From an uncultured Collinsella sp. (lineage in GTDB: Bacteria; Actinomycetota; Coriobacteriia; Coriobacteriales; Coriobacteriaceae): a DNA stretch of 46,899 nt. Location of the stretch: contig CABVDH010000014.1 in NCBI GenBank assembly GCA_902497065.1, positions 1 through 46,899 on the forward strand, read 5' to 3'. Below the pieces are notes generated by a model. That model was not told where the DNA came from, did not search any database, and saw only the letters and a list, made by a program, of their open reading frames with translations. The position numbers and the translations under genes are program-made. Of the stretch, positions 15,585 to 23,565 are shown piece after piece. Every line of letters begins with the position of its first letter. Position 1 is the first letter of the stretch.

Positions 15585-15648
15585 GGAAGCCTAGCCGGTT
15601 GAGTGGGTAAAATGCCTCCAACGTGTAACTCGACTCGGAGGAATTCGC

Positions 15649-16353
15649 ATGCCTTATTACTATGGATACGGCTTTGGCATCGACCCGCTGTACCTGCTGG
15701 TTGTTCTTGTCTGCACGGTGCTTGGCCTTGCCGCACAGAACTATATCAACTCGACGTACAAAACCTGGTCCAAGGTTCGCTCGGACGGCGATACGGGTGC
15801 CACAGTCGCTCGCCGCATGCTCGATGCCAACGGTTGTAGCGCCGTGGGTATCAAGGGTGTCGCTGGCGAGCTCACCGACCATTACAACCCGCAGGACAAC
15901 AACCTGTATCTGTCGGATGCCAACCGTTCGGGCGGTTCGGTCGCAAGCGTTGCCGTCGCCTGCCACGAGGCGGGCCATGCCGCCCAGCGTCAAAGCGGCT
16001 ATGCCATGATGAAAGTGCGTACCGCCCTCGTGCCGGTCGTCAACTTTACCCAGAACACCTGGACCATCGTGTTACTCTTGGGCCTGTTTATGAACATTGC
16101 CGGGCTCACGACCCTCGCGTTGATCTTCTTCTCGTTTAGTGTGCTGTTCCAACTCGTTACGTTGCCTGTCGAGATTGACGCCAGCCGACGTGCTGTGGCG
16201 TACATCGAGCAGTCGGGCATGAGCTCCAAGCAGGTCAACGGCGCCAAGAAGGTACTGACGGCAGCCGCGCTTACCTATGTGGCTGCAGCGCTCACTTCGA
16301 TCATTCAGTTGCTCTACCTTATGGCTCGCTACAACAGAAACTCCAACCGATAA
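15649..16353 (+). CDS. zinc metallopeptidase of the YugP/Zn_peptidase_2 family
   Basis: A 234-residue membrane protein. After a Tyr/Gly-rich start comes a membrane helix (about residues 12-30). The cytoplasmic domain contains GHAAQ within VACHEAGHAAQRQSGYAMMK, giving the HExxH zinc motif. TLPVEIDASRRAVAYI carries the downstream Glu typical of this family. Two or three further hydrophobic helices follow (about 130-172 and 205-225). The family is widespread in Gram-positives with unclear substrates, possibly membrane-protein turnover. A good GGAGG site precedes ATG 15649. It is separated from RNase D by 64 bases. Confidence 0.88.
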   Translation: MPYYYGYGFGIDPLYLLVVLVCTVLGLAAQNYINSTYKTWSKVRSDGDTGATVARRMLDANGCSAVGIKGVAGELTDHYNPQDNNLYLSDANRSGGSVASVAVACHEAGHAAQRQSGYAMMKVRTALVPVVNFTQNTWTIVLLLGLFMNIAGLTTLALIFFSFSVLFQLVTLPVEIDASRRAVAYIEQSGMSSKQVNGAKKVLTAAALTYVAAALTSIIQLLYLMARYNRNSNR

Positions 16354-16369
16354 CAAATGGGACAGGCAG

Positions 16370-16399
16370 GCGCCGCGGGGATTCGTGTCCTCGCGGCGC
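16370..16399 (+). other. GC-rich hairpin downstream of the zinc peptidase
   Basis: GCGCCGCG (16370-16377) and CGCGGCGC (16392-16399) form a strong stem. No U-tract follows, so a Rho-independent terminator is doubtful. GGGACAGG just before it recalls the REP-like motif at 7468. Confidence 0.4.
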
Positions 16400-16468
16400 T
16401 GTACTATGTGTTGGACTTAATTTCGCACGGGGCCGGAGCCTCTGTGCTCGATAACGAAAGGAGGCTGC

Positions 16469-17920
16469 GTGGCAGGCTGGAATCTAACCGGCAATGCCGT
16501 TTCCGCCGAGTTCGACGGTTCGGACGATCAGGAGCGCAAGGAGCTCAGCGTGAGCCAGGCAGTGGAGATCGCCGCCGGTGCGCTCGATGCCATTCCGCAG
16601 CTGAGCGTTCTGGGCGAGGTCACAGGTTTTCGTGGTCCTAACGCCCGAAGCGGTCACTGCTACTTCCAGATCAAGGACGACTCGGCCGCCGTCGACTGCA
16701 TTATCTGGAAGGGCGCCTATCTCAAGCGCACCTTCGATCTGCGCGATGGCATGCAGGTGAGCTTTAAGGGCAGCTTCAATCTCTATAAGCCCACGGGTCG
16801 CATGAGCTTTGTTGCCCGCTCATTTTCGTTGGCGGGGGAGGGTCTGCTGCGTCAACAAGTGGCGCAACTGGCCGAAAAGCTACGCCGCGAGGGCCTGATG
16901 GACGAAGCGCGCAAGCGCCGCATCCCGGTGTTCTGCTCCCGCGTGGCGGTCGTCACCTCGCTTTCGGGTGCCGTAATCGACGACGTCAAGCGCACGTTGC
17001 GTCGTCGCAACCCGCTCGTCGAGCTCGTCTGCGTGGGCGCCAAGGTTCAAGGCGAGGGTGCGCCGGCCGAGCTCATCGAGGGCTTGCGCCGCGCCGCTTC
17101 CATTACGCCGGCGCCCGACTGTATTTTGCTGGTGCGCGGCGGCGGCTCCTTTGAGGACCTCATGACCTTTAATGACGAGGAGCTTGCCCGCGCGGTGGCG
17201 GCTTGTCCCGTGCCCGTGGTGACCGGCATTGGCCATGAGCCCGATACCTCGATTTGCGACATGGTGAGCGACCGTCGCGCCTCCACGCCTACGGCGGCGG
17301 CCGAATCGGTGGCGCCGGCTATGACGGAGTTGGCCGATGTGCTCGAGGCGCGCTATCAACGTCTGGGTGCTGCGATGGCATCGATGATTGGGTCGGCCCA
17401 GGTCGACCTGGAGATGCTCGATCAGCGCGGTCGCCGTGCCTGGGATACCTATACGGCTCGCTTGGGCGATGCGCTCGATGCGGCTGCGTGCCGCCCGTTC
17501 CTCAACGACCCAACGTTTATGGTTGAGCGTCGCGAGTCTGAGCTTGCCCTGACGGCCGATCGTTTGTCCGGCGCCATAACGCGTTCGGTTGGGGCATTCC
17601 GCTCCAACTTTGAGCGTCTGCCCGAGCGCTTGATCGCAAGCACCTCAGGACTCGATGGCAAGCGCCATGCGCTCACGCTCGCAAGCTCCCGCCTGGAGTA
17701 CCAGGGGCGCACGATGCTCAACAAGCCAGCATCCGACCTGGGCCGTGCGGCAGCCTCGCTCGATGCCCTGTCGCCGCTCAAGGTGCTTGCCCGTGGTTAT
17801 TCCATCGCGTACAGCGATGATGGGGTGGCCACGAGCGCCAAGACCTTTAAGCCCGGTGACGCCATTCGCGTGCGCATGGCAGACGGCAACGTGGCGGCAA
17901 CGGTCGATACGGTCGAGTAG
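16469..17920 (+). CDS. xseA: exodeoxyribonuclease VII large subunit
   Basis: A 483-residue protein. The N-terminal OB fold includes LSVLGEVTGFRGPNARSGHC and YFQIKDDSAAVDCIIWKGA. The catalytic domain follows (VVTSLSGAVIDDVKRTLRRR, ILLVRGGGSFEDLMTFNDEE, VVTGIGHEPDTSICD, RRASTPTAAAESV). A long helical C-terminal part ends in LKVLARGYSIAYSDDG. With XseB it degrades single-stranded DNA into oligonucleotides in repair. The GTG start at 16469 has AAAGGAGG. It is followed 42 bases later by xseB, the usual operon. The N-terminal 30 residues before the OB fold are a little longer than usual. Confidence 0.95.
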   Translation: MAGWNLTGNAVSAEFDGSDDQERKELSVSQAVEIAAGALDAIPQLSVLGEVTGFRGPNARSGHCYFQIKDDSAAVDCIIWKGAYLKRTFDLRDGMQVSFKGSFNLYKPTGRMSFVARSFSLAGEGLLRQQVAQLAEKLRREGLMDEARKRRIPVFCSRVAVVTSLSGAVIDDVKRTLRRRNPLVELVCVGAKVQGEGAPAELIEGLRRAASITPAPDCILLVRGGGSFEDLMTFNDEELARAVAACPVPVVTGIGHEPDTSICDMVSDRRASTPTAAAESVAPAMTELADVLEARYQRLGAAMASMIGSAQVDLEMLDQRGRRAWDTYTARLGDALDAAACRPFLNDPTFMVERRESELALTADRLSGAITRSVGAFRSNFERLPERLIASTSGLDGKRHALTLASSRLEYQGRTMLNKPASDLGRAAASLDALSPLKVLARGYSIAYSDDGVATSAKTFKPGDAIRVRMADGNVAATVDTVE

Positions 17921-17962
17921 GCCGCGTTTCATAGCGATAAACCTTTAGGAAAGGAAACAGAT

Positions 17963-18229
17963 ATGGCAGAGAAGACCCCGGTCGAGCAGCTTACGTACAA
18001 GCAGGCTTCACAGGAGTTGGAGCTCATCATCCGCAGCTTGGAGTCGGGTGATATGGAGCTCGAGGAGTCGCTTGAGAGCTATACCCGCGGCGTCGAGCTC
18101 CTCAAGAGCCTGCGTACCCGCTTGTCCGATGCCGAGCAGAAGGTCTCGGTGCTCCTGAAGGACGTCGACGGCAACGACGTGCTCGCCGACGGCGAAGCCG
18201 CCAACACCGACGACAACCTTTCGTTCTAA
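17963..18229 (+). CDS. xseB: exodeoxyribonuclease VII small subunit
   Basis: An 88-residue protein with the XseB helical hairpin: TYKQASQELELIIRSLESGD, then MELEESLESYTRGVELLKSL and a last helix ending near residue 65. The acidic C-terminal tail (about 66-88) is variable in the family. It binds the C-terminal helices of XseA to form the active exonuclease. The ATG at 17963 follows AGGAAAGGAAACAG, a good site. Directly downstream of xseA. Confidence 0.95.
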   Translation: MAEKTPVEQLTYKQASQELELIIRSLESGDMELEESLESYTRGVELLKSLRTRLSDAEQKVSVLLKDVDGNDVLADGEAANTDDNLSF

Positions 18230-18243
18230 CCATCCCGACCAAA

Positions 18244-18249
18244 TATAAT
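18244..18249 (+). promoter_or_regulatory. candidate -10 for the HIT gene
   Basis: A perfect TATAAT 30 bases before the HIT-protein start; no convincing -35 (TCGTTC at 17 bases). Confidence 0.4.
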
Positions 18250-18278
18250 TACCTTGGTCTGTGAGAAAGGAACCAACC

Positions 18279-18614
18279 ATGTGTGATTGCATCTTCTGCA
18301 AAATTGCCAACCACGAGATCCCCTCGACCGTCGTCTACGAGGATGACCAGGTCATCGCGTTCGACGACCTCAATCCCCAGGCGCCGGTCCACACGCTCGT
18401 GATCCCCAAGAAGCACTACAGTGACATCGCCGATAACGTGCCCGCCGAGACCATGGGCGCCATGGCCCACGCCATCCAGGAGGTCGCCAAGGCCAAGGGT
18501 CTGGAGGACGGTTTCCGCGTCATCTCCAACAAGGGCGTCAACGCCGGTCAGACCGTCATGCACTTCCACATGCACGTCCTCGGCGGCAAGAACCTGGGCG
18601 AGAACCTCATCTGA
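18279..18614 (+). CDS. HIT family nucleotide hydrolase
   Basis: A 111-residue histidine-triad protein. CDCIFCKIANHEIPS at the N-terminus is the usual start with zinc-type cysteines. VYEDDQVIAFDDLNPQAPVH forms the first strand pair, and VMHFHMHVLGG is the catalytic HxHxH motif. These HINT-type enzymes hydrolyse AMP-lysine, aminoacyl-AMP or other nucleoside phosphoramidates. The ATG at 18279 has AAAGGAA at good distance. It lies between xseB and a LysR gene and may have its own promoter. Confidence 0.93.
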   Translation: MCDCIFCKIANHEIPSTVVYEDDQVIAFDDLNPQAPVHTLVIPKKHYSDIADNVPAETMGAMAHAIQEVAKAKGLEDGFRVISNKGVNAGQTVMHFHMHVLGGKNLGENLI

Positions 18615-18655
18615 GGACGCACGGCCCGTCGCCTTGGCTGCCTTTGGAGTAACCT

Positions 18656-19546
18656 ATGCAGTTTTCTCAACTCGAATACCTTCAAGCGGTAGCGAACTAC
18701 GGCGGCGTGCGCAAAGCGGCTCGCGCCGTTCACGTGAGCCCACAGGCTGTCTCGTCGGCAATTAAGAAACTGGAGTCTGAGTATCAGATCGTTTTGCTCA
18801 ATCGATCGGCGGGGGAGGCTGTTTTGTCTCCGGCGGGCAGAGAATTTGCGCGTCGTGCACGCGTGATCCTGGCACAAGTCGACGATCTCAAAAAGTACAC
18901 CCAATCGGGGAACGGTGGCGTTTCGCCCGACGGCCACTTTCGTCTTTACGTCCCCTGTCTTCACGGGCGGGGGCGTCTTTTTTCCGAAAACTGGTACGAC
19001 TCGTTTGAAAGCTCGCACCCTCAGATTCACCTTGATGTGTGGCATCAGCCAACGGCTACATGCTTTGAATCACTTGTGCTTGGCATTTCGGATGCGGCCA
19101 TCTCATTTGAGGAACCAAGGGACAGTGTCCTTTCTTCGAAATACTTGGGTGAAAAGGAGCTCAAGGTTCTTTCGTGCCCAGCGGGTCATCAATCTGTGGG
19201 TGCTATGACCGTTCGTGAGTTACTGGGCGGCAGGTTAGCTGTTCCCATTAATTTGTCGCCCTGTCTCAATGCGATCAATCAATGCCCCGAAGCTCAGCTG
19301 GTTAATTTCCGCTTCCGCGACGTCGAATACGGAAACAGAGCGCAGGCTGAGTTTCTTCAAGCCGGGGGATTGATATTGGGTTTTTCTGGCTCTTCTCTCG
19401 CATCAGATGGGTCGGAAGTGAGCGAGTACTCTATTGAAGGTTCGCATGACGTAGCCTTGCCCATCTACTTTTGCTATCGACAAAATGCCTGGACCGATCG
19501 ACACCAGACGGTATTTCTTCACCTATTGCGTCATCTTGCTTCGTGA
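18656..19546 (+). CDS. LysR-family transcriptional regulator
   Basis: A 296-residue regulator. The winged HTH is residues about 3-62 (FSQLEYLQAVANYGGVRKAA, HVSPQAVSSAIKKLESEYQI, LNRSAGEAVLSPAGREFARR). The effector-binding part (about 90-296) has the expected length but I cannot name its ligand. It is followed 119 bases later by an MFS transporter on the same strand; LysR proteins often control a neighbouring transporter. Codon use here is noticeably richer in A/T-ending codons than in xseA or ackA, suggesting foreign origin. A GAGTAACCT ribosome site is weak. Confidence 0.85.
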   Translation: MQFSQLEYLQAVANYGGVRKAARAVHVSPQAVSSAIKKLESEYQIVLLNRSAGEAVLSPAGREFARRARVILAQVDDLKKYTQSGNGGVSPDGHFRLYVPCLHGRGRLFSENWYDSFESSHPQIHLDVWHQPTATCFESLVLGISDAAISFEEPRDSVLSSKYLGEKELKVLSCPAGHQSVGAMTVRELLGGRLAVPINLSPCLNAINQCPEAQLVNFRFRDVEYGNRAQAEFLQAGGLILGFSGSSLASDGSEVSEYSIEGSHDVALPIYFCYRQNAWTDRHQTVFLHLLRHLAS

Positions 19547-19665
19547 GGCCATTTGGCCTCGTGTCGTCAAGTGAATGTTGACGCCTTGTAACACATGACT
19601 GACGGCTTTGCCCTCATGCTTTTCCAAGATTCCGATTTAGATTGTTGACTCTTGGAGGGCGGAGC

Positions 19666-20826
19666 ATGAAAAACCGTACGGTTTTGCTTTATATGACGTT
19701 TGTTTTTCTGTCGAACTTCAGCACCATTTTGTATTTTCTGACGGTTTACCTTGAATTCGTCGGATTCTCGATGGTGGCGATTTCTAGCATGATGATTGCA
19801 TATCAAGTGAGCAAGTTCATCCTTGAAGTTCCCACTGGCTATATTGCCGATAGGTTTGGACGAAAGACAAGTGGTCTCGTTGGCGTCGTGGGGATGCTTG
19901 GATACTACGCCGCCCTGCTTCTCGTCCGTTCTCCTCTGCTTTTAATCGGCGCGTTTGCTCTCAAAGGTTTTGCCGCTGCATGTATGAGCGGGTCCATGGA
20001 AGCGATTTACATTGACAGCGTCTCTCTGGACCAGCTCGTAAGGCTTAATGTCGTTGAGCGATTTGTTTTCTATGCCTCTTATGCCCTCTCCGCTTGTGTG
20101 GGCGGTTTCATTTCGTCCGCTGGCGCGTATCTCATTGGTCTTTTGGCGGATATCATCGCAATGGTGTTGACGTTGGTTGTCGTTGTCTGCATTCCTGAGA
20201 TGCGAAGAGGGGACACTACAGCGACACCTAAGCGTGGAATTAGCCCGAAGATGATCGGTGCCGCTATTGCGCGTAACGGCATTCTTCGTTCAGCGTTCAT
20301 CATGGACTGCTCTCAGGCATTTGCTTTTGTCGCCCTGGAAGACTTTTTCTCACTGTTGCTTGCGGGTCGCGGAATGAATGCCGTCGCTTCGGGTGTGATC
20401 ATTGCGGTCCAGCTTCTTGCCTCGGCCTCCATGGGGCTTATTGTGCCCAGTGTGATTGCTCATGTCGACAAGGGCCGTTTTGCGCGTATTTGCGGCATCG
20501 TGCGCCTTTCCCTGGCTGCTCTGTTTTTGATTCCCTTTACTCCGGTCTATTTGCTGCCCGTGTTCTATGTACTGCAGACGGTCGCGTACTCGTTATTTGC
20601 TCCAATTAAATACTCAATTTTTCAAAATGCTGTCGATTCTTCGATGCGCTGTTCACTGATTTCGGTCCAAAGCCAGATGGTGGCGGTGGGTGCCATCCTT
20701 TTCTATCTGTTCAATGCTGCGTTGAGCAGCATCGCGGGCATTCGAGTCGTATTGCTTGTTGCGCTCGGGATTTCTTCCCTGGTGTATATCCCCGCGCTAT
20801 TTCGTCTTACAAGTCAAAGGCCATGA
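19666..20826 (+). CDS. MFS transporter
   Basis: A 386-residue membrane protein with about twelve hydrophobic segments. Loop 2-3 carries the MFS signature GYIADRFGRKTSG, preceded by YQVSKFILEVPT. The central loop contains PEMRRGDTTATPKRG. It resembles drug/proton antiporter-type MFS proteins, but no substrate can be assigned. ATG 19666 has GGAGGGCGGAG immediately upstream; an earlier in-frame start at 19642 lacks a site. It shares the lower GC and T-rich third positions of the LysR gene before it, suggesting that both were acquired together. Confidence 0.85.
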   Translation: MKNRTVLLYMTFVFLSNFSTILYFLTVYLEFVGFSMVAISSMMIAYQVSKFILEVPTGYIADRFGRKTSGLVGVVGMLGYYAALLLVRSPLLLIGAFALKGFAAACMSGSMEAIYIDSVSLDQLVRLNVVERFVFYASYALSACVGGFISSAGAYLIGLLADIIAMVLTLVVVVCIPEMRRGDTTATPKRGISPKMIGAAIARNGILRSAFIMDCSQAFAFVALEDFFSLLLAGRGMNAVASGVIIAVQLLASASMGLIVPSVIAHVDKGRFARICGIVRLSLAALFLIPFTPVYLLPVFYVLQTVAYSLFAPIKYSIFQNAVDSSMRCSLISVQSQMVAVGAILFYLFNAALSSIAGIRVVLLVALGISSLVYIPALFRLTSQRP

Positions 20827-20869
20827 GTATTTAGGTACCGATAACTTATATATCAACGCAATAAACCCG

Positions 20870-20893
20870 AGCGCGAGGGCGTTTGGGTTTATT
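20870..20893 (+). terminator. terminator after the MFS gene
   Basis: AATAAACCC (20870-20878) pairs with GGGTTTATT (20885-20893) around a 6-base loop. ATTG follows, so the U-tract is short. Confidence 0.65.
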
Positions 20894-20946
20894 ATTGAAG
20901 CGTATGTAACCTGGCGGCGCCACACCGCCTGTTAGTAGGGAGACAC

Positions 20947-22125
20947 ATGAACGTTCTGGTCGTCAACGCGGGATCTTCGACCCTTAAGTATCAGGTCATC
21001 GACACCAAGTCCCATAAGGTGTCCGCAAAGGGCTCCTGCGAGCGCGTCTGCTTTACCGGTGGTACCTTCACCCATGCTGCCAATGGCTCCAAGAAGGTGA
21101 CCGAGAACATCGAGTTCCCCGACCACAAGGTCGCCATCGAGGTCGTCCTGAAGGACCTTGAGGCCAACGGCGTCAAGATCGAGGGCATCGGCCACCGTAT
21201 CGTTCAGGGCGGTTGGTACTTTGGTGATTCCTCCCTCGTCGACGAGGACGTCCTCGCCAAGATTCGCGAGGTCGCCCCGCTGGCGCCGCTGCACAACAAC
21301 CCCGAGGCCAACGTTATCGAGTACTGCCTGGAGCAGTATCCCGATCTGCCCAACGTCACGGTCTACGACACCGCTTTCCACTTCAACATGCCCGAGGTCG
21401 CCAAGACCTACGCCCTTCCCAAGGATGTTTGCGACAAGCTGCACATCCGTAAGTACGGCGCCCACGGCACCAGCTATCGCTACATCTCCAAGAAGGTCGC
21501 CGAGATGACCAACGGCGAGGCCCGCAAGGTCGTCGTGTGCCATATCGGCTCCGGCGCTTCCCTGTGCGCCATCGAGGACGGCAAGTGCATGGACACCACC
21601 ATGGGCTTGACGCCGCTCGACGGCGTCATGATGGGCACCCGCTGCGGCTCCATCGACCCGGCTACCGTGTGCTACCTGCAGCGCGAGGGTGGCTACACCT
21701 TCGACGAGGTCGACGAGATGATGAACAAGAAGTCTGGCCTTTTGGCTGTGACCGGTGGCAAGACCAACGACTGCCGCAACGTTGAGGAGCTCGCCGCTGC
21801 TGGTGACCCCGAGGCTCAGCTCGCCTTCGATATGTTCGTCTACAAGATTGCCGCTAAGGCCGCCGAGATGGCCACCTCCATGTGCGGCATGGACACCCTG
21901 GTCTTTACCGCCGGCATCGGCGAGCACGCTCCGGCCGTTCGCGCTGGCGTGGCCGATCGTCTGGCCTTTATGGGCGTCAAGATGGATCACGCCCGTAATG
22001 CCCTGCGTGGCGACGGCGCTTGGTGCCTGTCCGCCAAGGATTCCAAGGTCAAGATTTTCGTCATCCCTACGGACGAGGAGTTCATGATCGCTTCCGACGT
22101 CGAGCGCATCGTCAACGGCAAGTAA
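20947..22125 (+). CDS. ackA: acetate kinase paralogue 1, altered conserved motifs
   Basis: A 392-residue ASKHA-fold kinase. NVLVVNAGSSTLKYQ opens domain I, and IGHRIVQGG, PLAPLHNNP and YDTAFHF carry substrate residues. LVFTAGIGEHAP and FVIPTDEEFMIA close domain II. Two usually invariant motifs differ: GAHGTSYRY has Tyr where acetate kinases have His (HGTSH), and CHIGSGASL has Ser where the phosphate loop normally reads HLGNG. It should convert acetyl phosphate and ADP to acetate and ATP, but its activity or substrate may differ. Start has AGGGAG. A second, canonical copy follows 163 bases later. Confidence 0.9.
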   Translation: MNVLVVNAGSSTLKYQVIDTKSHKVSAKGSCERVCFTGGTFTHAANGSKKVTENIEFPDHKVAIEVVLKDLEANGVKIEGIGHRIVQGGWYFGDSSLVDEDVLAKIREVAPLAPLHNNPEANVIEYCLEQYPDLPNVTVYDTAFHFNMPEVAKTYALPKDVCDKLHIRKYGAHGTSYRYISKKVAEMTNGEARKVVVCHIGSGASLCAIEDGKCMDTTMGLTPLDGVMMGTRCGSIDPATVCYLQREGGYTFDEVDEMMNKKSGLLAVTGGKTNDCRNVEELAAAGDPEAQLAFDMFVYKIAAKAAEMATSMCGMDTLVFTAGIGEHAPAVRAGVADRLAFMGVKMDHARNALRGDGAWCLSAKDSKVKIFVIPTDEEFMIASDVERIVNGK

Positions 22126-22130
22126 TTGCA

Positions 22131-22175
22131 AGAGGGGAGGGGCTGGACGACCGAGCGCCGTTCGGCCCCTCTTTT
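22131..22175 (+). terminator. terminator between the two acetate kinase genes
   Basis: AGAGGGG (22131-22137) pairs with CCCCTCT (22166-22172) and further GGC/GCC pairs; the loop holds a CCGA/TCGG stem. TTTT follows. Confidence 0.7.
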
Positions 22176-22205
22176 GCGCTCGTTGGGCGATATGCTGATA
22201 TCTAT

Positions 22206-22222
22206 TTATCAAGATATGATAA
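22206..22222 (+). promoter_or_regulatory. candidate -10 of acetate kinase 2 inside a palindrome
   Basis: TATGAT (22215-22220) is the likely -10. It sits in TTATCA-5-TGATAA (22206-22222), an inverted repeat that could be an operator. No good -35 was seen. Confidence 0.4.
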
Positions 22223-22288
22223 CTTCTTATTAAAATGCGGCCGCCTTAAGGGGCCTGCGTCGACCGTATTGCACTGCGAAGGAGTCTC

Positions 22289-23467
22289 ATGAACGTACTT
22301 GTTGTCAACGCCGGCAGCTCAAGCCTTAAATATCAGCTTTTGGATACCGATACCCGCGAGGTTTTCGCCAAGGGCAACTGCGAGCGTATCGGATCGGACA
22401 TGGGCATCTTTGGCCACTCCGAGAACGGTGGCGCTAAGCAGACCGAGGAGGTCCCTTTCCCCGATCATCGCTCTGCTATCGCTCGCGTGCTCGAGGAGCT
22501 CGAGAAGACCGACTTTACGATTGATGGCATTGGGCATCGTATCGTTCAGGGCGGCTGGCACTTCGATGATTCCGCGGTTGTCGACGACGAGGTTATGGCC
22601 AAGATTCTTGAGGTGGCACCGCTTGCTCCGCTGCACAACTACGGCGAGGCCGCAGCGATTGAGTATTGCCGTGAGAAGTATCCGGAGCTGCCCAACGTGG
22701 CGGTCTTCGACACCTCGTTCCACATGACCATGCCCGAGGTTGCCTACACCTACGCGCTGCCCAAGGACGTGTGCGACAAGTACCGTGTGCGCAAGTACGG
22801 CGCACACGGTACGAGCCACCGCTACGAGTGGATGATGGCCAAGGAGATCCTGGGCTCGCGCTGCCACCGCCTGCTTTCGTGCCATCTGGGCAATGGTGCC
22901 TCGCTTGCCGCCATTGAGGACGGCGTGTGCCGCGACACCACGATGGGCCTCACGCCGCTTGACGGCCTGATGATGGGTACCCGTTGCGGTTCCATCGACC
23001 CGGCCACCGTGTGTTATCTTCAGCGCGAGGGCGGCTACAGTTACCAGGAAGTCGACGACATGATGAACAAGCAGTCTGGTCTGCTTGCCATTTCGGGTAT
23101 CTCCAACGACGCCCGCGACATCCGCACGCGCGCCTCCGAGGGCGACGAGCGCTGCCTGCTCGCCTTCGATATGTTCGCCTACAAGGCCATGCAGCAGGCC
23201 GGCTCCATGATTGCTTCCATGGCGGGCGTGGACACCATCACCTTTACCGCCGGCATCGGCGAGAACGACTGGTCGATCCGTAAGGCCTTCTGCGACTGCT
23301 TTGAGTGGCTGGGCGTGCGCATCGACAACAACAAGAACCGCGAGGCCGTGGGCAACGGCCCGCAGGTCATCAGCGCCGCCGGTTCCGCCGTCACGGTCAT
23401 GGTCATCCCCACCGACGAGGAATACATGATTGCCCACGACGTCGAGCGTCTGACCAAGAACAACTAA
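22289..23467 (+). CDS. ackA: acetate kinase paralogue 2 (canonical motifs)
   Basis: A 392-residue acetate kinase. It shares domain layout and exact length with the preceding copy but keeps the expected active-site signatures GAHGTSHRY and CHLGNGASL. MGTRCGSIDPATVCYLQREG is common to both copies. ITFTAGIGENDWSIRK and VIPTDEEYMIAHDVERL end the protein. It catalyses acetyl-P + ADP to acetate + ATP and would work with Pta encoded convergently downstream. ATG 22289 has GAAGGAG. Divergence from copy 1 is spread over the whole protein, so the duplication is old. Confidence 0.95.
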   Translation: MNVLVVNAGSSSLKYQLLDTDTREVFAKGNCERIGSDMGIFGHSENGGAKQTEEVPFPDHRSAIARVLEELEKTDFTIDGIGHRIVQGGWHFDDSAVVDDEVMAKILEVAPLAPLHNYGEAAAIEYCREKYPELPNVAVFDTSFHMTMPEVAYTYALPKDVCDKYRVRKYGAHGTSHRYEWMMAKEILGSRCHRLLSCHLGNGASLAAIEDGVCRDTTMGLTPLDGLMMGTRCGSIDPATVCYLQREGGYSYQEVDDMMNKQSGLLAISGISNDARDIRTRASEGDERCLLAFDMFAYKAMQQAGSMIASMAGVDTITFTAGIGENDWSIRKAFCDCFEWLGVRIDNNKNREAVGNGPQVISAAGSAVTVMVIPTDEEYMIAHDVERLTKNN

Positions 23468-23489
23468 CGCGCGCATTTGCAAGTAAACG

Positions 23490-23525
23490 AAAGGCCTCCA
23501 GAGCAACAGCTCCGGAGGCCTTTTT
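23490..23525. terminator. bidirectional terminator between acetate kinase 2 and pta
   Basis: AAAGGCCTCC-A-GAGC (23490-23504) pairs with GCTC-C-GGAGGCCTTT (23509-23523), then TT on the plus strand. The minus strand ends in TTTCG. Confidence 0.85.
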
Positions 23526-23565
23526 GCTAGCAGGTGGAAATTCCTGTCCCGAGGGGATATGTCCG

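Noticed and set aside
22020..22292. A 90-codon plus-strand frame bridging the two acetate kinase genes
   Set aside because: It overlaps the end of copy 1 in another frame, runs through a terminator and promoter, and has no ribosome site.
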